From Streptomyces galbus (GTDB lineage: Bacteria; Actinomycetota; Actinomycetes; Streptomycetales; Streptomycetaceae), in assembly GCF_005280195.1 (NCBI RefSeq), contig NZ_SZPR01000007.1:86028-150027 (forward strand): a stretch of 64,000 bases of DNA, written 5' to 3'. The position numbers and the translations under genes were made by a program. Below are positions 63,563 to 64,000 of this stretch, one piece after another. The notes under the pieces were generated by a model. That model had not been told where the DNA came from and ran no database searches. It saw only the letters and a program-made list of their open reading frames with translations. How positions within the stretch are numbered: the stretch's first letter is position 1; each line of letters begins with the position of its first letter.

Positions 63563-64000
63563 TCAGAAGAAGGTACGGATGTAGTCGACCACGGTGCCGT
63601 CCGCCTCGGCGAGGGGGATCAGCGGCCACTTGTCGAACGACGTGCACGGGTGGGACAGGCCGAGCCCGACCCAGTCGCCGACCTCCAGGTCCGCCTCCGG
63701 GCCGGTGCGCAGCCAGGTGTGCTGGTCGGACAGGGCGGTGACCTCGACGCCGGCGGCCGGGCGCTCGGTGCCGTCCCGCCGCACCACCTGGGCGACGGGC
63801 AGGTCCAGGTCGTACGCGGCGTCGCGCTTGCCCGCGTTGAGGAACGCCTGCTCCGGGGACGGCCGGGAGACGACCTGCGCCCACAGCCGGAACGCGGGCT
63901 CCAGCGCGCCCTCCTCGGGCACCCGGTTGAACGGGGTCAGCCGCCGGTAGTGCCCGTCGTCGTGCGAGACGTACGCGCCCGAGCGCAGCAGCCTCAGCAC
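63563..64000 (-). CDS. D-amino-acid deaminase (D-serine dehydratase-like), 3' part only
   Basis: Only the C-terminal 145 residues lie in the window; the gene continues beyond base 64000. The visible part matches the C-terminal domain of fold-type III PLP enzymes of the D-threonine aldolase/D-serine deaminase family: LLRSGAYVSHDDGHYRRL, FLNAGKRDAAYDLDLP, TALSDQHTWLR and LGLSHPCTSFDKW. The segment SDQHTW...SHPC carries the His/Cys residues that bind the essential metal in this family. The PLP lysine is outside the window. It is cotranscribed with the D-aminoacylase, giving a D-amino-acid breakdown pair. Confidence 0.85.
   Translation of the reverse strand: MLRLLRSGAYVSHDDGHYRRLTPFNRVPEEGALEPAFRLWAQVVSRPSPEQAFLNAGKRDAAYDLDLPVAQVVRRDGTERPAAGVEVTALSDQHTWLRTGPEADLEVGDWVGLGLSHPCTSFDKWPLIPLAEADGTVVDYIRTFF

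Overview
The window is a chromosomal segment of a very high-GC actinomycete, almost certainly a Streptomyces. The basis is codon use with G or C in nearly every third position, GTG/TTG starts, Streptomyces-type biotin carboxylase, mycothiol, HutH, MetB, GreA and PckG proteins, and a gene order that from memory resembles the S. coelicolor core region from about SCO4916 to SCO4990. No database search was run. I see no rRNA, tRNA, CRISPR array, prophage or complete insertion sequence.

Layout. 1-6 kb: nucleoside and sugar-phosphate metabolism (phosphohexomutase, purine nucleoside phosphorylase), a small gamma-glutamylcyclotransferase-fold protein, a divergent flavoprotein reductase and a DeoR/GlpR-type regulator. 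6-12.3 kb: the acyl-CoA (propionyl-CoA) carboxylase set accA2, pccB and pccE, with maf, a 42-residue membrane protein and biotin protein ligase. 12.3-18.8 kb: two second-messenger enzymes (class III adenylate cyclase and a GAF-GGDEF diguanylate cyclase), a proline-rich membrane protein, an enoyl-CoA hydratase and histidine ammonia-lyase. 18.8-24.4 kb: cell-envelope genes, namely a lipoprotein, a putative LAXTG sortase substrate, an L,D-transpeptidase and a MacB/FtsX-like ABC exporter. 24.4-32.2 kb: more accessory genes, including an Mrr-nuclease/TerD fusion, an XRE regulator divergent from a zinc alcohol dehydrogenase, an S51-like peptidase, an ECF42 sigma factor with its DGPF partner, and msrA. 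32.2-41.8 kb: metB, a SigE-like sigma factor with a coupled membrane protein, MarR, ilvA, a DrrAB-type ABC exporter, greA, a DUF4307 protein and mca. 41.9-53.4 kb: a large STAND/TPR protein, a DUF255 thioredoxin-like protein, a ubiquitin-fold/Mut7-C protein, a TetR-MFS pair, hemolysin III and pckG. 53.6-58.1 kb: a tightly coupled four-gene TelA/VWA/binding-protein operon. 58.4-64 kb: a small protein, an AlaA-like aminotransferase, a proline/serine-rich membrane protein, a secreted trypsin-like protease, and a D-aminoacylase next to a D-amino-acid deaminase cut by the window end.

Most noteworthy: (i) the TelA operon, where two encoded proteins carry recognisably related PBP2-like domains, one fused to a MIDAS-bearing VWA domain; (ii) the coiled-coil/Mrr/TerD fusion; (iii) two related miniature inverted-repeat elements, each abutting the TAG stop codon of a neighbouring gene; (iv) a palindromic repeat that appears to have been inserted in frame into hutH, adding 10 residues; (v) sequences matching the SigR (GGAAT-N18-GTT) promoter upstream of msrA and, with one mismatch, mca. 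Several palindromes that look like operators sit in promoter spacers of regulated genes.
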